A DNA stretch of 64,000 bases from Arthrobacter pascens (GCF_030815585.1 NZ_JAUSWY010000001.1:930001-994000), one strand, 5' to 3'; positions 9,388 through 18,527 are shown, numbered from the stretch's first letter. The notes: generated by a model not told the origin, from the sequence alone. Numbers and translations: made by a program.

Positions 9388-9968
9388 TGACTGAGACTCT
9401 CGAGACTCCGGCAACGAAGATCGTTCCTCGTCTGAAGACCAAGTACGCCGATTCCATCAAGAGCACGCTCATTGAGGAATTCAAGTACGAGAACGTCAAC
9501 CAGGTTCCCCGCCTGGTGAAGGTCGTTGTGAACATGGGTGTTGGAGATGCCGCCAAGGACTCCAAGCTGATCGACGGCGCTGTCCGCGATCTGACCCTGA
9601 TCACCGGCCAGAAGCCGCAGGTAACCAAGGCCCGCAAGTCGATCGCACAGTTCAAGCTGCGCGAAGGCATGCCCATCGGCGCCCACGCAACCTTGCGTGG
9701 GGACCGCATGTGGGAATTCCTGGACCGCCTGGTCACGCTGGCTCTGCCCCGTATCCGCGACTTCCGCGGCCTCAGCGGCAAGCAGTTCGACGGCAACGGC
9801 AACTACACCTTCGGTCTGACCGAGCAGGTTATGTTCCACGAAATCGACCAGGATTCCATCGACCGCACTCGCGGCATGGACATCACGGTTGTCACCACTG
9901 CCAAGACCGATGACGAAGGCCGTGCGCTGCTGAAGGCGCTTGGTTTCCCGTTCAAGGCCGAAGACTAA
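9387..9968 (+). CDS. rplE: Large ribosomal subunit protein uL5
   Basis: 193 residues, with [18 protein letters not shown] and the [19 protein letters not shown] end that typify L5. It binds 5S rRNA and the P-site tRNA. In most bacteria rpsN or rpsZ (S14) follows; here only 93 non-coding bases separate rplE from rpsH, so S14 must be encoded elsewhere. Confidence 0.99.
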   Translation: MTETLETPATKIVPRLKTKYADSIKSTLIEEFKYENVNQVPRLVKVVVNMGVGDAAKDSKLIDGAVRDLTLITGQKPQVTKARKSIAQFKLREGMPIGAHATLRGDRMWEFLDRLVTLALPRIRDFRGLSGKQFDGNGNYTFGLTEQVMFHEIDQDSIDRTRGMDITVVTTAKTDDEGRALLKALGFPFKAED

Positions 9969-10061
9969 TCTAACTACGTAAAAGGTCCTTCGAAGCAACT
10001 TTGCAGGTAACTGCAGAAGCGGCGTCGAGGAAACCGTTATGAGGAAGGGCAAGAGCCCAAC

Positions 10062-10460
10062 ATGACAATGACAGATCCTGTCGCAGACATGCTTACGCGT
10101 CTGCGCAATGCAAACTCGGCATACCACGATTCCGTGACCATGCCGTACAGCAAGCTCAAGGCACGCGTTGCCGACATCCTGAAGGCCGAAGGTTACATCG
10201 CCTCCTGGAAAGAAGAAGACGCTGAGGTTGGCAAGAAGCTGACCCTTGAGCTTAAGTTCGGTCCGAACCGCGAGCGTTCCATCGCTGGTGTTCGTCGTAT
10301 TTCCAAGCCGGGACTGCGCGTTTACGCGAAGTCCACCAACCTGCCGCACGTGCTCGGTGGCCTGGGTGTCGCAATCCTGTCCACCTCTTCCGGCCTGTTG
10401 ACTGACAAGCAAGCCGGCAAGAAGGGCGTGGGCGGCGAAGTCCTCGCCTACGTCTGGTAA
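10062..10460 (+). CDS. rpsH: Small ribosomal subunit protein uS8
   Basis: 132 residues, normal length. It starts [20 protein letters not shown] and ends with the conserved [14 protein letters not shown]8 is a primary 16S rRNA-binding protein and, in Escherichia coli, the translational repressor of the spc operon. It is preceded by a 93-bp gap where S14 is normally found, and by an AGGAAGGG ribosome-binding site. Confidence 0.99.
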   Translation: MTMTDPVADMLTRLRNANSAYHDSVTMPYSKLKARVADILKAEGYIASWKEEDAEVGKKLTLELKFGPNRERSIAGVRRISKPGLRVYAKSTNLPHVLGGLGVAILSTSSGLLTDKQAGKKGVGGEVLAYVW

Positions 10461-10478
10461 CGGGAAAGGAAGAGAATA

Positions 10479-11015
10479 ATGTCACGTATTGGACGTCTCC
10501 CCATCACCGTTCCGGCCGGCGTTGAGGTCAAGGTTGACGGCTCTGTCGTCAGCGTCAAGGGTGCCAAAGGCGAGCTGAACCACACTGTGGCCAGCCCGAT
10601 CGAGGTTTCCCTGGAAGCAGAGACCCTGACTGTCGCCCGCCCGAACGACGAGCGCGCCTCCCGTTCACTCCACGGCCTGACCCGCACTCTGATCTCCAAC
10701 ATGATCGAGGGCGTTACCAAGGGCTACGAGAAGAAGCTTGAAATCGTTGGTACTGGTTACCGCGTTCAGGCCAAGGGATCTGACCTTGAGTTCGCTCTCG
10801 GCTACAGCCACCCGGTAAGCGTCTCCGCACCGGACGGCATCACCTTTGCAGTTGAGACCCCGACCAAGCTCTCTGTTTCAGGTATCAACAAGCAGCAGGT
10901 CGGCGAGGTTGCTGCCAACATTCGCAAGCTGCGGAAGCCGGACCCCTATAAGGGCAAGGGCATCCGTTACGCCGGCGAAGTCATCCGCCGCAAGGTCGGA
11001 AAGGCTGGTAAGTAA
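10479..11015 (+). CDS. rplF: Large ribosomal subunit protein uL6
   Basis: 178 residues, beginning [17 protein letters not shown] and ending with the conserved [20 protein letters not shown]. It has two tandem L6 folds. L6 sits near the GTPase-associated centre. It is an spc operon member, with GAAAGGAAG as ribosome-binding site and rplR two bases downstream. Confidence 0.99.
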   Translation: MSRIGRLPITVPAGVEVKVDGSVVSVKGAKGELNHTVASPIEVSLEAETLTVARPNDERASRSLHGLTRTLISNMIEGVTKGYEKKLEIVGTGYRVQAKGSDLEFALGYSHPVSVSAPDGITFAVETPTKLSVSGINKQQVGEVAANIRKLRKPDPYKGKGIRYAGEVIRRKVGKAGK

Positions 11016-11017
11016 CC

Positions 11018-11401
11018 ATGGCCATCTCAATTAATAAGAAGCGTACGAACAAGAGCAAATCTGCTTCGCGCAGCCGCCGCCAGCTTCGTATCCGCAAGCG
11101 CATCTCCGGTACGGCTGTACGTCCTCGTCTGGTCGTCAACCGTTCCGCACGCCACGTATTCGTCCAGGTTGTCGATGACACCAAGGGCCTGACCGTAGCG
11201 AGCGCGTCCACACTGGAAGCCGATCTTCGTGCATTCGACGGTGACAAGACTGCCAAGGCCAAGCGCGTTGGCGAGCTGGTTGCCGAGCGTGCGAAGGCTG
11301 CCGGTGTCGAAGCCGTTGTCTTTGACCGCGGTGGTAACAAGTACCACGGCCGGATCGCCGCCGTCGCTGACGGTGCACGTGAAGGTGGGCTGTCACTGTG
11401 A
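11018..11401 (+). CDS. rplR: Large ribosomal subunit protein uL18
   Basis: 127 residues with a very basic N-terminus ([20 protein letters not shown]) and the conserved [20 protein letters not shown] core. L18 binds 5S rRNA with L5 and L25. Its last codons overlap the GTG start of rpsE by a GTGA stop-start. Confidence 0.99.
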   Translation: MAISINKKRTNKSKSASRSRRQLRIRKRISGTAVRPRLVVNRSARHVFVQVVDDTKGLTVASASTLEADLRAFDGDKTAKAKRVGELVAERAKAAGVEAVVFDRGGNKYHGRIAAVADGAREGGLSL

Positions 11402-12126
11402 CGGAAGCAAACAAGGAAAAGGACACTGTGTCTGCAGATCAGAAGGCGACTGAAGCCGTAGCTGCTCCGGCCACTGAGACCACTGCCCCCGCTGCTGCCG
11501 ATGACCGCCGTGGTGGCGCTCGTCGTGGCGAGCGTGGCGACAAGGGCCAGGGCCGCGGAGACCGTGGTGGCCGTGGCGGCCGCGATGGTGGCCGCGAAGC
11601 TGAGAAGAGCCAGTTCATTGAGCGCGTTGTCACCATCAACCGTGTTTCCAAGGTGGTCAAGGGTGGTCGTCGCTTCAGCTTCACCGCCCTGGTCGTCGTT
11701 GGTGACGGCAACGGTATGGTCGGCGTTGGCTACGGCAAGGCTAAGGAAGTTCCTGCCGCAATCGCGAAGGGCGTTGAGGAAGCTAAGAAGTCCTTCTTCC
11801 GCGTTCCCCGCATTGGCAACACCATCCCGCACCGCGTTCAGGGTGAGGCTGCTGCCGGCGTCGTAATGCTGCGTCCGGCTTCCGCCGGTACCGGTGTTAT
11901 TGCCGGTGGTCCGGTCCGCGCCATCTTGGAGTGCGTGGGCATCCACGACATCCTCTCCAAGTCGCTGGGCTCCTCCAACGCCATCAACATCGTCCACGCG
12001 ACGGTTGCGGCGCTGAAGCAGCTCGAAGAGCCGGCAGCAGTGGCAGCACGCCGCGGCCTGCCGCTGGACGAGGTTGCTCCGCCGGCAATGGTAAAGGCTC
12101 TCCTGAACCAGAAGGCGGGTGTCTAA
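11398..12126 (+). CDS. rpsE: Small ribosomal subunit protein uS5, with Arg/Gly-rich N-terminus
   Basis: 242 residues against about 167 in Escherichia coli. The S5 body starts near residue 70 at [20 protein letters not shown] and is complete through the S5 C-terminal domain. The first 70 residues are added: an Ala/Thr-rich acidic part, then an Arg-Gly-Asp-rich stretch resembling an RGG RNA-binding region. A GTG at 11428 would shorten the extension by 10 residues. S5 acts in decoding fidelity and spectinomycin binding. Confidence 0.98.
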   Translation: MTEANKEKDTVSADQKATEAVAAPATETTAPAAADDRRGGARRGERGDKGQGRGDRGGRGGRDGGREAEKSQFIERVVTINRVSKVVKGGRRFSFTALVVVGDGNGMVGVGYGKAKEVPAAIAKGVEEAKKSFFRVPRIGNTIPHRVQGEAAAGVVMLRPASAGTGVIAGGPVRAILECVGIHDILSKSLGSSNAINIVHATVAALKQLEEPAAVAARRGLPLDEVAPPAMVKALLNQKAGV

Positions 12127-12129
12127 GCC

Positions 12130-12336
12130 ATGGCTAAGAACCTGATTCCCTCCGACACTCAGTTGGAGATCACTCAGATCAAGTCCGCCATTGGCGGCAA
12201 GCAGAACCAGCGCGACACCCTTCGGTCCCTCGGCCTGAAGCGGATCGGACACACCGTTGTCCGCACCGCCGACGCCGTGACCGTTGGAATGCTCAACACG
12301 GTTCCGCACCTGGTAAAGGTAGAGGAGGCGAAGTAA
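12130..12336 (+). CDS. rpmD: Large ribosomal subunit protein uL30
   Basis: 68 residues. The conserved [20 protein letters not shown] and [12 protein letters not shown] segments are present. It lies between rpsE (three bases) and rplO (zero bases), the standard order of the spc operon. Confidence 0.98.
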   Translation: MAKNLIPSDTQLEITQIKSAIGGKQNQRDTLRSLGLKRIGHTVVRTADAVTVGMLNTVPHLVKVEEAK

Positions 12337-12828
12337 ATGGCAGAGAAGAAGACCGCCGAAAAGGCACAGAGCGCCGCTGAGAAGCAGAACGCCCTGAAGG
12401 TTCACCACCTGCGTCCTGCCCCGGGTGCCAAGACCGCCAAGACCCGTGTGGGTCGTGGTGAAGGTTCCAAGGGTAAGACCGCCGGTCGCGGTACCAAGGG
12501 TACGAAGGCCCGCTACCAGATCAAGGCTGGCTTTGCCGGCGGCCAGCTGCCGCTGCACATGCGCCTCCCGAAGCTGCGCGGCTTCAAGAACCCGTTCCGG
12601 GTTGAGTTCCAGGTTGTAAACCTGGACAAGCTCAACGAGCTGTTCCCGGAAGGTGGCGCAGTCACCGTGGAGAACCTGGTCGAAAAGGGTGCCGTTCGCA
12701 AGAACCAGCCCGTCAAGGTGCTTGGCACCGGCGACATCACCGTCAAGGTTGACGTCACCGCCCACGCATTCTCGGCCAGCGCCGCTGAAAAGATTGCTGC
12801 AGCAGGCGGAAGCACCACCGCTCTCTAG
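12337..12828 (+). CDS. rplO: Large ribosomal subunit protein uL15
   Basis: 163 residues with the Gly-rich rRNA-binding region [20 protein letters not shown] near residues 35-54. L15 is an early-to-middle assembly protein of the 50S subunit. An N-terminal Lys/Ala-rich extension of about 20 residues makes it longer than the 144-residue Escherichia coli protein. A strong hairpin terminator follows before secY. Confidence 0.98.
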   Translation: MAEKKTAEKAQSAAEKQNALKVHHLRPAPGAKTAKTRVGRGEGSKGKTAGRGTKGTKARYQIKAGFAGGQLPLHMRLPKLRGFKNPFRVEFQVVNLDKLNELFPEGGAVTVENLVEKGAVRKNQPVKVLGTGDITVKVDVTAHAFSASAAEKIAAAGGSTTAL

Positions 12829-12853
12829 AGCCGGTGGGCTAATGCCCGTTGTA

Positions 12854-12900
12854 AACTCCCGGTATGCGGGGCCTCAGGGTCCGGCGTACCGGGAGTTTTT
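12854..12900 (+). terminator. Intrinsic terminator between rplO and secY
   Basis: AACTCCCGGTA (12854-12864) pairs with TACCGGGAGTT (12887-12897), an 11-bp perfect stem followed at once by a T-run. The 22-nt loop can pair further through GGGCC/GGTCC-like segments. It is a classical intrinsic terminator 25 bases after rplO, so secY-adk probably have their own promoter in the next 110 bp. TAGACT near 12945 is a possible -10. Confidence 0.75.
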
Positions 12901-13009
12901 CATGGGCGGGACCTGCGGATTGTTCGCATCGCGCATAGACCCGTTAGACTCGGTTGTTGGGATTATTGAGACCCATCACACCACTCATATTTACAACACA
13001 GGAGGACGC

Positions 13010-14320
13010 TTGCTTAGCGCATTTGGCCGGGCCTTTCGCACGCCTGATCTGCGACGCAAGTTGTTGTTCACGCTGGCAATCATCACAATCTTCCGCTTGG
13101 GTGCCTTCATTCCCTCGCCTGGTGTGAACTACCAGAATGTCCAGCAATGCTTGCAGAACGGTCAGACCGCAGGCGGGCTTTACCAGCTCGTCAACCTGTT
13201 CAGTGGCGGTGCATTGCTCCAGGTGTCCATCTTCGCCCTGGGCATCATGCCGTACATCACGGCCAGCATCATTGTGCAGCTGCTCCGGGTGGTTATTCCC
13301 CGGTTCCAGCAGCTCTACGAGGAGGGTGCGTCCGGGCAGTCCAAGCTGACCCAGTACACCCGGTACCTCACCATCGCGCTGGGCCTGCTGAACGCCACGA
13401 CGTTGGTGTCGCTGGCACGTTCAGGACAGCTGCTCCCGGGCTGCAACCTTCCAATCATTCCGGATAACACTGTTATCACCACGATCCTGCTTATCATCAC
13501 ACTGACGGCTGGTACCGGCCTGATCATGTGGATGGGCGAGCTCGTCACCGAAAAGGGTGTGGGCAACGGGATGTCGCTGCTCATCTTCACCTCGATCGCT
13601 GCAACGTTCCCCACCTCCCTTGGAGCCATCTGGTCCTCCCAGGGCCCCGGGACCTTCTTTATGGTGCTGGCCATCGGCCTGGTGACCGTTGCCCTGGTGG
13701 TCTTTGTGGAGCAGTCGCAGCGCCGGGTCCCGGTGCAGTACGCCAAGCGGATGATCGGCCGCCGCACTGTGGGCGGCACCAGCACCTACATCCCCATCAA
13801 GGTGAACATGGCAGGCGTGATCCCCGTGATCTTCGCTTCGTCCATGCTTTATCTGCCGGGCCTGATCTCACAGTTCAACCAGCCCAAACCCGGCGAGCAG
13901 CTGCAGCCTTGGGTGGAGTGGATCAACAACAACCTGACCCGCGGTGACCACCCGATCTACATGGCGCTCTACTTCGCCATGATTGTATTTTTCACCTACT
14001 TCTATGTCGCGATCACCTTCAACCCTGAAGAGGTCTCGGACAACATGAAGAAGTACGGCGGCTTCATCCCAGGTATCCGTGCCGGCAAGCCGACGGCGGA
14101 CTACCTCCAGTACGTGCTCTCCCGGATCACCCTGCCCGGCGCCCTCTACCTGGGCTTTGTGGCGCTGATTCCGCTGGTGGCACTGGTACTGATTAACGCG
14201 AACCAGAACTTCCCGTTCGGTGGCACCTCGATCCTGATCATGGTGGGCGTTGGGCTTGAGACCGTCAAACAAATAGACGCGCAACTACAGCAACGTCACT
14301 ACGAAGGGCTTTTGCGATGA
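13010..14320 (+). CDS. secY: Protein translocase channel subunit SecY
   Basis: 436 residues with ten hydrophobic segments. SecY is the pore of the SecYEG channel for protein export and membrane insertion. The start is a TTG at 13010, preceded by an ACAGGAGGAC ribosome-binding site; the protein then begins MLSAFGRAFRTPDLRRK as in relatives. The longer reading frame upstream runs through the terminator and is not used. Conserved segments include FSGGALLQVSIFALGIMPYI and NMKKYGGFIPGIRAGKPTA. Its stop overlaps the ATG of adk (ATGA). Confidence 0.98.
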   Translation: MLSAFGRAFRTPDLRRKLLFTLAIITIFRLGAFIPSPGVNYQNVQQCLQNGQTAGGLYQLVNLFSGGALLQVSIFALGIMPYITASIIVQLLRVVIPRFQQLYEEGASGQSKLTQYTRYLTIALGLLNATTLVSLARSGQLLPGCNLPIIPDNTVITTILLIITLTAGTGLIMWMGELVTEKGVGNGMSLLIFTSIAATFPTSLGAIWSSQGPGTFFMVLAIGLVTVALVVFVEQSQRRVPVQYAKRMIGRRTVGGTSTYIPIKVNMAGVIPVIFASSMLYLPGLISQFNQPKPGEQLQPWVEWINNNLTRGDHPIYMALYFAMIVFFTYFYVAITFNPEEVSDNMKKYGGFIPGIRAGKPTADYLQYVLSRITLPGALYLGFVALIPLVALVLINANQNFPFGGTSILIMVGVGLETVKQIDAQLQQRHYEGLLR

Positions 14321-14895
14321 CGAGAATGTTGATTATTGGACCTCCGGGTTCGGGAAAAGGAACGCAGGCGGAACGCATTTCGGAGCGCCTCGGCGTTGTT
14401 GCGATCTCCACTGGTGACATTTTCCGCGCCAATGTGAAGGGCGAGACGCCGCTTGGCATCGAAGCCAAGAAGTACATGGACAACGGAGATTTCGTTCCGG
14501 ACAGCGTGACCAACAAAATGGTGCGGGACCGGCTCAGCGAGGCCGACGTCGAGGACGGCTTCCTGCTGGACGGCTACCCGCGCACCACTGCGCAGGTTGA
14601 CTACCTGGACCAGATTCTGGCGGACGGTGAGCAGAAGCTCGACGTCGTCCTGCAGCTGACGGCCGACGACGAGGAGCTGGTGACCCGTCTCCTCGGCCGT
14701 GCCAAGGAAACGGGCCGGAGCGACGACAACGAAGCCGTCATCCGCCACCGGCTGGACCTCTACCACGAGCAGACCGAGGCCGTCGTGGCCAAGTACGCCG
14801 AGCGCGGCATCCTGACCCAGGTGGACGGCATCGGCGGCATCGACGAGGTCACCAACCGCGTGATGCAGGCCATTAAGGCAGCACAGGCAGCCTGA
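14317..14895 (+). CDS. adk: Adenylate kinase
   Basis: 192 residues. It interconverts ATP plus AMP and two ADP in the cytosol. The P-loop GPPGSGKGT is at residues 8-16, and the DGYPRT motif of the NMP-binding core is present. The LID is the short type without a zinc-binding loop. It is translationally coupled to secY by an ATGA overlap. A 14-bp hairpin follows. Confidence 0.98.
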   Translation: MTRMLIIGPPGSGKGTQAERISERLGVVAISTGDIFRANVKGETPLGIEAKKYMDNGDFVPDSVTNKMVRDRLSEADVEDGFLLDGYPRTTAQVDYLDQILADGEQKLDVVLQLTADDEELVTRLLGRAKETGRSDDNEAVIRHRLDLYHEQTEAVVAKYAERGILTQVDGIGGIDEVTNRVMQAIKAAQAA

Positions 14896-14913
14896 TCCAG
14901 GCAAGAGTTATCC

Positions 14914-14944
14914 GAGGCTCCTCCCGGCATCCGGGAGGAGCCTC
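14914..14944 (+). terminator. Hairpin between adk and map
   Basis: GAGGCTCCTCCCGG (14914-14927) and CCGGGAGGAGCCTC (14931-14944) form a perfect 14-bp stem with a three-base loop. No T-run follows, and map starts only 20 bases later. It may be a partial terminator, an RNA-processing site, or an element that tunes map expression. Confidence 0.6.
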
Positions 14945-14964
14945 AGCCATTGAGAGGACACAGC

Positions 14965-15792
14965 ATGGCTTTCGGCCAGCCCCGTATCGAATACAAAACA
15001 AATGCCCAGCTGCGCACCATGCACGAGGCAGGCCTTGTCCTGAGCCGTGCGTTGGACGCTGCAGTGGCCGCGGCCGTTCCGGGTGTCACCACCAAGCACC
15101 TGGATGACGTGTTTGCCGCAGTGCTCAACGAGGCAGGCGCCAAGTCGAACTTCCTGGGCTACCACGGCTTCCCGGCCACCATCTGCACCTCCGTCAACGA
15201 GGAGGTTGTCCACGGCATCCCCAGCGGCCGTGTCCTCAACGACGGCGACATCATCTCGATCGACGGCGGCGCGATTGTGGACGGCTGGCACTCCGACTCG
15301 GCCCGCACCGTGATCGTGGGCGTGGCCGATCCCGAAGACCAACGACTGTCCGACGTTACGCAGGCGGCGATGTGGCGCGGCATTGCGGCGACGGCCACCG
15401 GAAGCCACGTGGGCGATATCGGCGCGGCCATCGATGACTACGTGTCCTCGGTGCCGGGCAAGCCGCTTGGCATCCTGGAAGACTATGTCGGCCACGGTAT
15501 CGGCTCGGAGATGCACATGCCGCCGGACGTGCTCAACTACCGCACCAGTCACCGCGGGCCCAAGCTGCGGCCCGGCCTGTGCCTTGCGATTGAGCCCATG
15601 CTGGTCCGCGGCAGCATCGAGACCGCCGTCCTGGACGATGACTGGACCGTGGTGACCACGGACGGACAGCGCTCGTGCCAGTGGGAGCATTCGGTGGCGG
15701 TGCACGAGAAGGGCATCTGGGTGCTGTCCGCCCCCGACGGCGGAGCCGCGCACCTGGTGCCGCTCGGCGTCGTCCCCGTTCCCATCCCCTAG
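14965..15792 (+). CDS. map: Methionine aminopeptidase, type I
   Basis: 275 residues. It removes the initiator methionine from nascent proteins. The five metal ligands are visible: Asp in ISIDGG, Asp in WHSDSARTV, His in GHGIGSEMH, Glu in LAIEPM, and Glu in QWEHSVAV. The ATG at 14965 is chosen because GAGAGGA precedes it with proper spacing. An upstream start at 14950 lies in the hairpin flank and adds five residues. It lies in the usual place after adk. Confidence 0.97.
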   Translation: MAFGQPRIEYKTNAQLRTMHEAGLVLSRALDAAVAAAVPGVTTKHLDDVFAAVLNEAGAKSNFLGYHGFPATICTSVNEEVVHGIPSGRVLNDGDIISIDGGAIVDGWHSDSARTVIVGVADPEDQRLSDVTQAAMWRGIAATATGSHVGDIGAAIDDYVSSVPGKPLGILEDYVGHGIGSEMHMPPDVLNYRTSHRGPKLRPGLCLAIEPMLVRGSIETAVLDDDWTVVTTDGQRSCQWEHSVAVHEKGIWVLSAPDGGAAHLVPLGVVPVPIP

Positions 15793-15810
15793 GACACGCG
15801 TTTTTTCCCA

Positions 15811-15872
15811 AGGACACGCAAAATCCCTGGGGACACTGAAATTCGGGTGTCCCCAGGGATTTTCCGCGTCCT
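15811..15872 (+). terminator. Long perfect hairpin between map and the P1 hydrolase
   Basis: A 17-bp perfect stem is formed by AAAATCCCTGGGGACAC (15820-15836) and GTGTCCCCAGGGATTTT (15847-15863) around a 10-nt loop. Outer bases AGGAC and GTCCT extend the pairing. The arms start with A4 and end with T4, so it can terminate from both sides. A second AGGACACGC lies just upstream at 15791-15799. The hairpin starts 18 bases after map and ends 28 bases before the next gene. Confidence 0.75.
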
Positions 15873-15900
15873 CAGGACTTTTGGAGGGCAGAATGGGGCC

Positions 15901-16929
15901 ATGACTTCCAAGATTACTGACGTGCCGGGAATCCTGGTCGGCCATGCGCAAAAGTCCGGCGGCGGTTGGCTGAGCGGTGTGACCGTGGTCCTGCCGCCGC
16001 CGGGAACGGTTGGCTCCGTGGACGTCCGTGGCGGTGGTCCGGGAACGCATGAGACCGACGCTTTGGATCCCACCACGCTGACGTCAGCCGTTGATGCGGT
16101 GGTCCTGACAGGCGGCAGCGCTTACGGCCTGGTCACAGCACACGGCGCCCAGCAATGGTGCGAGGAGAACGGCCGGGGCTTCGCGATCTCCGGTGGCGTT
16201 GTGCCCATCGTCCCCGCCGCCGCCATCTTTGACCTTGGCCGCGGCGGCGACTTCGCCGCCCGTCCCGACGCCGGCATGGGCTACGCGGCAGCCGCTGCCG
16301 CCGCTGCCGAGAAGGAAGGGCACGACGTCGGACGCGGCAACGTAGGAGCCGGCACCGGGGCGCTCATTGGACGCCGCCAGTTCAAAGGGGGAGTGGGTAC
16401 CGCCTCGGTCACGCTGGATAACGGCGTGGTTGTCGGGGCGCTGGCCGTGGTGAATGCGCTGGGTCTGCCTTTCGTCGTGAATGATGTGGGTGGTGACACT
16501 GGGACCGAGCAGACGGGGTTGGGACCCGGCAGCGTGCGTCTAAGCGAGGAACGAGCGAGCACGCCGAGGGTTGCAGCCCCGGCAGCGCCGGAGCCACAAG
16601 CTCTCAATACGACGCTGGTAGTAGTTGCGACGAATGCCGTCCTCGATGTGGCCGAGTGTAAGCGGACGGCGTCTGCTGCGCATGCCGGGATTGCCAGGGC
16701 TTTGAACCCGTCCCATACCCTGGCGGACGGGGATACCGTTTTCTGCCTGGCTACAGGCGGGATCAAGCTGGACCGCAGTACCGAAGCTGCCCGGCAGATG
16801 GGTCTTATTACTTTGCAGAGTGCGGCAGCCGACGTCGTGCGCCTGGCCATCCTCGACGGTGTCTCCAATGCGGAGGCGATCACAACTCCGGCGGGCGAAT
16901 ATGGTGCATACGGGGACACATTGCGCTAA
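15901..16929 (+). CDS. P1/S58-family Ntn hydrolase, NylC/DmpA-like
   Basis: 342 residues, close to the length of NylC nylon-oligomer hydrolase. Proteins of this family cut themselves to free an N-terminal Thr or Ser nucleophile. The segment ALNTTLVVVAT places the likely cut between Asn236 and Thr237, giving a large and a small subunit. N-terminal features are KITDVPGILVGH and VDVRGGGPGTHETDALDP, and VVLTGGSAYGL near residue 70. The linker before the cut (about 215-233) is variable and Ala/Pro/Glu-rich. The natural substrate is unknown; relatives act on peptides or amide oligomers. It lies between map and infA, separated by a strong hairpin. Confidence 0.85.
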   Translation: MTSKITDVPGILVGHAQKSGGGWLSGVTVVLPPPGTVGSVDVRGGGPGTHETDALDPTTLTSAVDAVVLTGGSAYGLVTAHGAQQWCEENGRGFAISGGVVPIVPAAAIFDLGRGGDFAARPDAGMGYAAAAAAAAEKEGHDVGRGNVGAGTGALIGRRQFKGGVGTASVTLDNGVVVGALAVVNALGLPFVVNDVGGDTGTEQTGLGPGSVRLSEERASTPRVAAPAAPEPQALNTTLVVVATNAVLDVAECKRTASAAHAGIARALNPSHTLADGDTVFCLATGGIKLDRSTEAARQMGLITLQSAAADVVRLAILDGVSNAEAITTPAGEYGAYGDTLR

Positions 16930-16940
16930 CATGGCTGGAT

Positions 16941-16969
16941 TTAACATTCACGCCAAAGTGGCGTAGTGT
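16941..16969 (+). promoter_or_regulatory. Candidate promoter for infA-rpmJ-rpsM-rpsK
   Basis: TTAACA (16941-16946) and TAGTGT (16964-16969) are separated by 17 bp, a fair match to a housekeeping sigma promoter. It begins 11 bases after the stop of the P1 hydrolase. The spacer contains a short GCCA/TGGC dyad. The predicted leader to infA is about 125 nt. This is inference from sequence. Confidence 0.35.
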
Positions 16970-17098
16970 TGTTTGTTGGTTGTCTGCCCTGCCACGCCTA
17001 TTTGCGGTCCGGTTGGTGACAATCAATCAATCAAAATACGTCTGTAGTCATGCCCGGTGCAATCCGGAGGGCTGCGGCAACAACAGTTAGCGGAGGGT

Positions 17099-17320
17099 AT
17101 GGCCAAGAAGGACGGGGTCATTGAGATCGAGGGCGTTGTGACTGAGGCGCTGCCTAACGCGATGTTTCGCGTTGAGCTCACCAACAAGCACATCGTTCTG
17201 GCACACATCTCAGGCAAGATGCGCCAGCACTACATCAGGATTCTCCCTGAGGACCGGGTAGTGGTGGAACTGAGCCCTTATGACCTCACTCGGGGTCGTA
17301 TCGTCTACCGCTACAAGTAA
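17099..17320 (+). CDS. infA: Translation initiation factor IF-1
   Basis: 73 residues, a single S1-type OB fold starting [16 protein letters not shown]-1 occupies the 30S A site during initiation. The ATG at 17099 is chosen because AGCGGAGGG precedes it with good spacing and relatives start at MAKKDG. The upstream extension has no homology. It heads the infA-rpmJ-rpsM-rpsK block. Confidence 0.98.
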   Translation: MAKKDGVIEIEGVVTEALPNAMFRVELTNKHIVLAHISGKMRQHYIRILPEDRVVVELSPYDLTRGRIVYRYK

Positions 17321-17390
17321 ATTGCTGGGCGGCTGCTGCTTATAGGAACAGCTGCTCCAGTTGACCAACTGCCACACGCAAAGGAATGCC

Positions 17391-17504
17391 ATGAAGGTCA
17401 AGCCGAGCGTCAAGCAGATCTGCGAAAAGTGCAAAGTGATCCGCCGTAATGGCCGGGTCATGGTGATCTGCGAGAACCCGCGCCACAAGCAGCGCCAGGG
17501 CTAA
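17391..17504 (+). CDS. rpmJ: Large ribosomal subunit protein bL36
   Basis: 37 residues, starting [19 protein letters not shown]. The zinc-binding residues Cys12, Cys15, Cys28 and His33 are all present, so this is the zinc-containing (C+) type. It lies in the conserved position between infA and rpsM. A perfect hairpin begins at the last base of the stop codon. Confidence 0.97.
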   Translation: MKVKPSVKQICEKCKVIRRNGRVMVICENPRHKQRQG

Positions 17505-17523
17505 TTTCCTTCCCGAAGGAAAT
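17504..17523 (+). terminator. Small hairpin after rpmJ
   Basis: ATTTCCTT (17504-17511) and AAGGAAAT (17516-17523) form an 8-bp perfect stem with loop CCCG, starting at the last base of the rpmJ stop. No T-run follows. It may be an mRNA stabiliser, a processing site or a weak terminator ahead of rpsM, which starts 157 bases later. Confidence 0.45.
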
Positions 17524-17679
17524 CCTGGGTTGCTAACCCACGCAAGTAAATAAAGGCAGCACAAGCTGAATTGGGACGTATGAGCCCGGACAGCTAACCC
17601 CCGGTCGGAGGCTGGGGCCGCACAGAACGTGCGGGTGTACTGCCTACGACCTCCGGTTTATTCAAGGAGTAGTGCCACT

Positions 17680-18054
17680 ATGGCTCGTCTCGCTGGCGTA
17701 GACATTCCCCGCGAAAAGCGGCTGGAAATTGCGCTTACTTACATCTACGGCGTGGGTAAGACCCGTGCACACGAAACCCTGGCTGCCACTGGCATCAGCG
17801 CTGACGTTCGCGTCAAGGACCTGACTGATACCCAGCTGGTTGAGCTGCGTGACTACATTGAAGGCAACTACAAGGTTGAGGGTGACCTTCGCCGCGAAGT
17901 AGCAGCAGATATCCGCCGCAAGGTTGAAATCGGCAGCTACGAAGGCCTGCGCCACCGCAAGGGCCTGCCCGTACGCGGACAGCGTACGAAGACCAACGCA
18001 CGTACCCGCAAGGGCCCGAAGCGTACCGTCGCCGGCAAGAAGAAGGCACGTTAA
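17680..18054 (+). CDS. rpsM: Small ribosomal subunit protein uS13
   Basis: 124 residues, starting [20 protein letters not shown] and ending with the basic [21 protein letters not shown] tail split over the last 25 residues. S13 contacts the P-site tRNA and the 50S subunit. The ATG at 17680 follows CAAGGAGTAG; the longer upstream frame has no homology. A hairpin overlaps its stop codon. Confidence 0.98.
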   Translation: MARLAGVDIPREKRLEIALTYIYGVGKTRAHETLAATGISADVRVKDLTDTQLVELRDYIEGNYKVEGDLRREVAADIRRKVEIGSYEGLRHRKGLPVRGQRTKTNARTRKGPKRTVAGKKKAR

Positions 18055-18070
18055 TCCCTGCGGGATTAAC
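18050..18070 (+). terminator. Hairpin overlapping the rpsM stop codon
   Basis: GTTAATCCC (18050-18058) and GGGATTAAC (18062-18070) form a 9-bp perfect stem with a three-base loop. The TAA stop of rpsM is inside the left arm. There is no T-run. It may regulate or process the rpsM-rpsK junction. Confidence 0.45.
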
Positions 18071-18106
18071 GATCGCCTCCCCCGATAACTTTCTGTAGGA
18101 GAAAAA

Positions 18107-18508
18107 ATGCCCCCGAAGACTCGTGGCGCGGTTCGCAAGCCGCGTAAGAAGGACAAGAAGAATATCGCGCTTGGCCAGGCGCACATCAAGAGCACTTTTA
18201 ACAACACCATCGTGTCCATCACGGACCCGAACGGCGCTGTTATCTCTTGGGCTTCCTCAGGTGAGGTTGGCTTCAAGGGCTCACGCAAGTCCACCCCGTT
18301 CGCCGCCCAGATGGCTGCCGAAGCTGCTGCCAAGCGTGCACAGGAGCACGGCATGCGCAAGGTTGACGTTTTCGTCAAGGGACCGGGATCCGGACGCGAG
18401 ACCGCAATCCGATCGCTGCAGGCCGCTGGCCTGGAGGTTGGCTCCATCCAGGACGTCACCCCCGCTGCGCACAACGGCTGCCGTCCGCCCAAGCGCCGCC
18501 GCGTCTAA
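18107..18508 (+). CDS. rpsK: Small ribosomal subunit protein uS11
   Basis: 133 residues, full length, with [20 protein letters not shown] and the conserved C-terminal [14 protein letters not shown]11 lines the mRNA exit region of the 30S platform. rpsD (S4), often found next, is absent. A 13-bp hairpin separates it from rpoA. Confidence 0.99.
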   Translation: MPPKTRGAVRKPRKKDKKNIALGQAHIKSTFNNTIVSITDPNGAVISWASSGEVGFKGSRKSTPFAAQMAAEAAAKRAQEHGMRKVDVFVKGPGSGRETAIRSLQAAGLEVGSIQDVTPAAHNGCRPPKRRRV

Positions 18509-18527
18509 GCCTTTCCCGCAGCAGGAG

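Noticed and set aside
10981..12765. A 594-residue minus-strand open frame opposite rplR, rpsE, rpmD and rplO
   Set aside because: Shadow of conserved plus-strand genes, with low-complexity composition and no domain.
12653..13009. Extension of secY upstream to 12653
   Set aside because: It overlaps rplO and runs through the terminator; the TTG at 13010 has a strong ribosome-binding site and gives the conserved SecY start.
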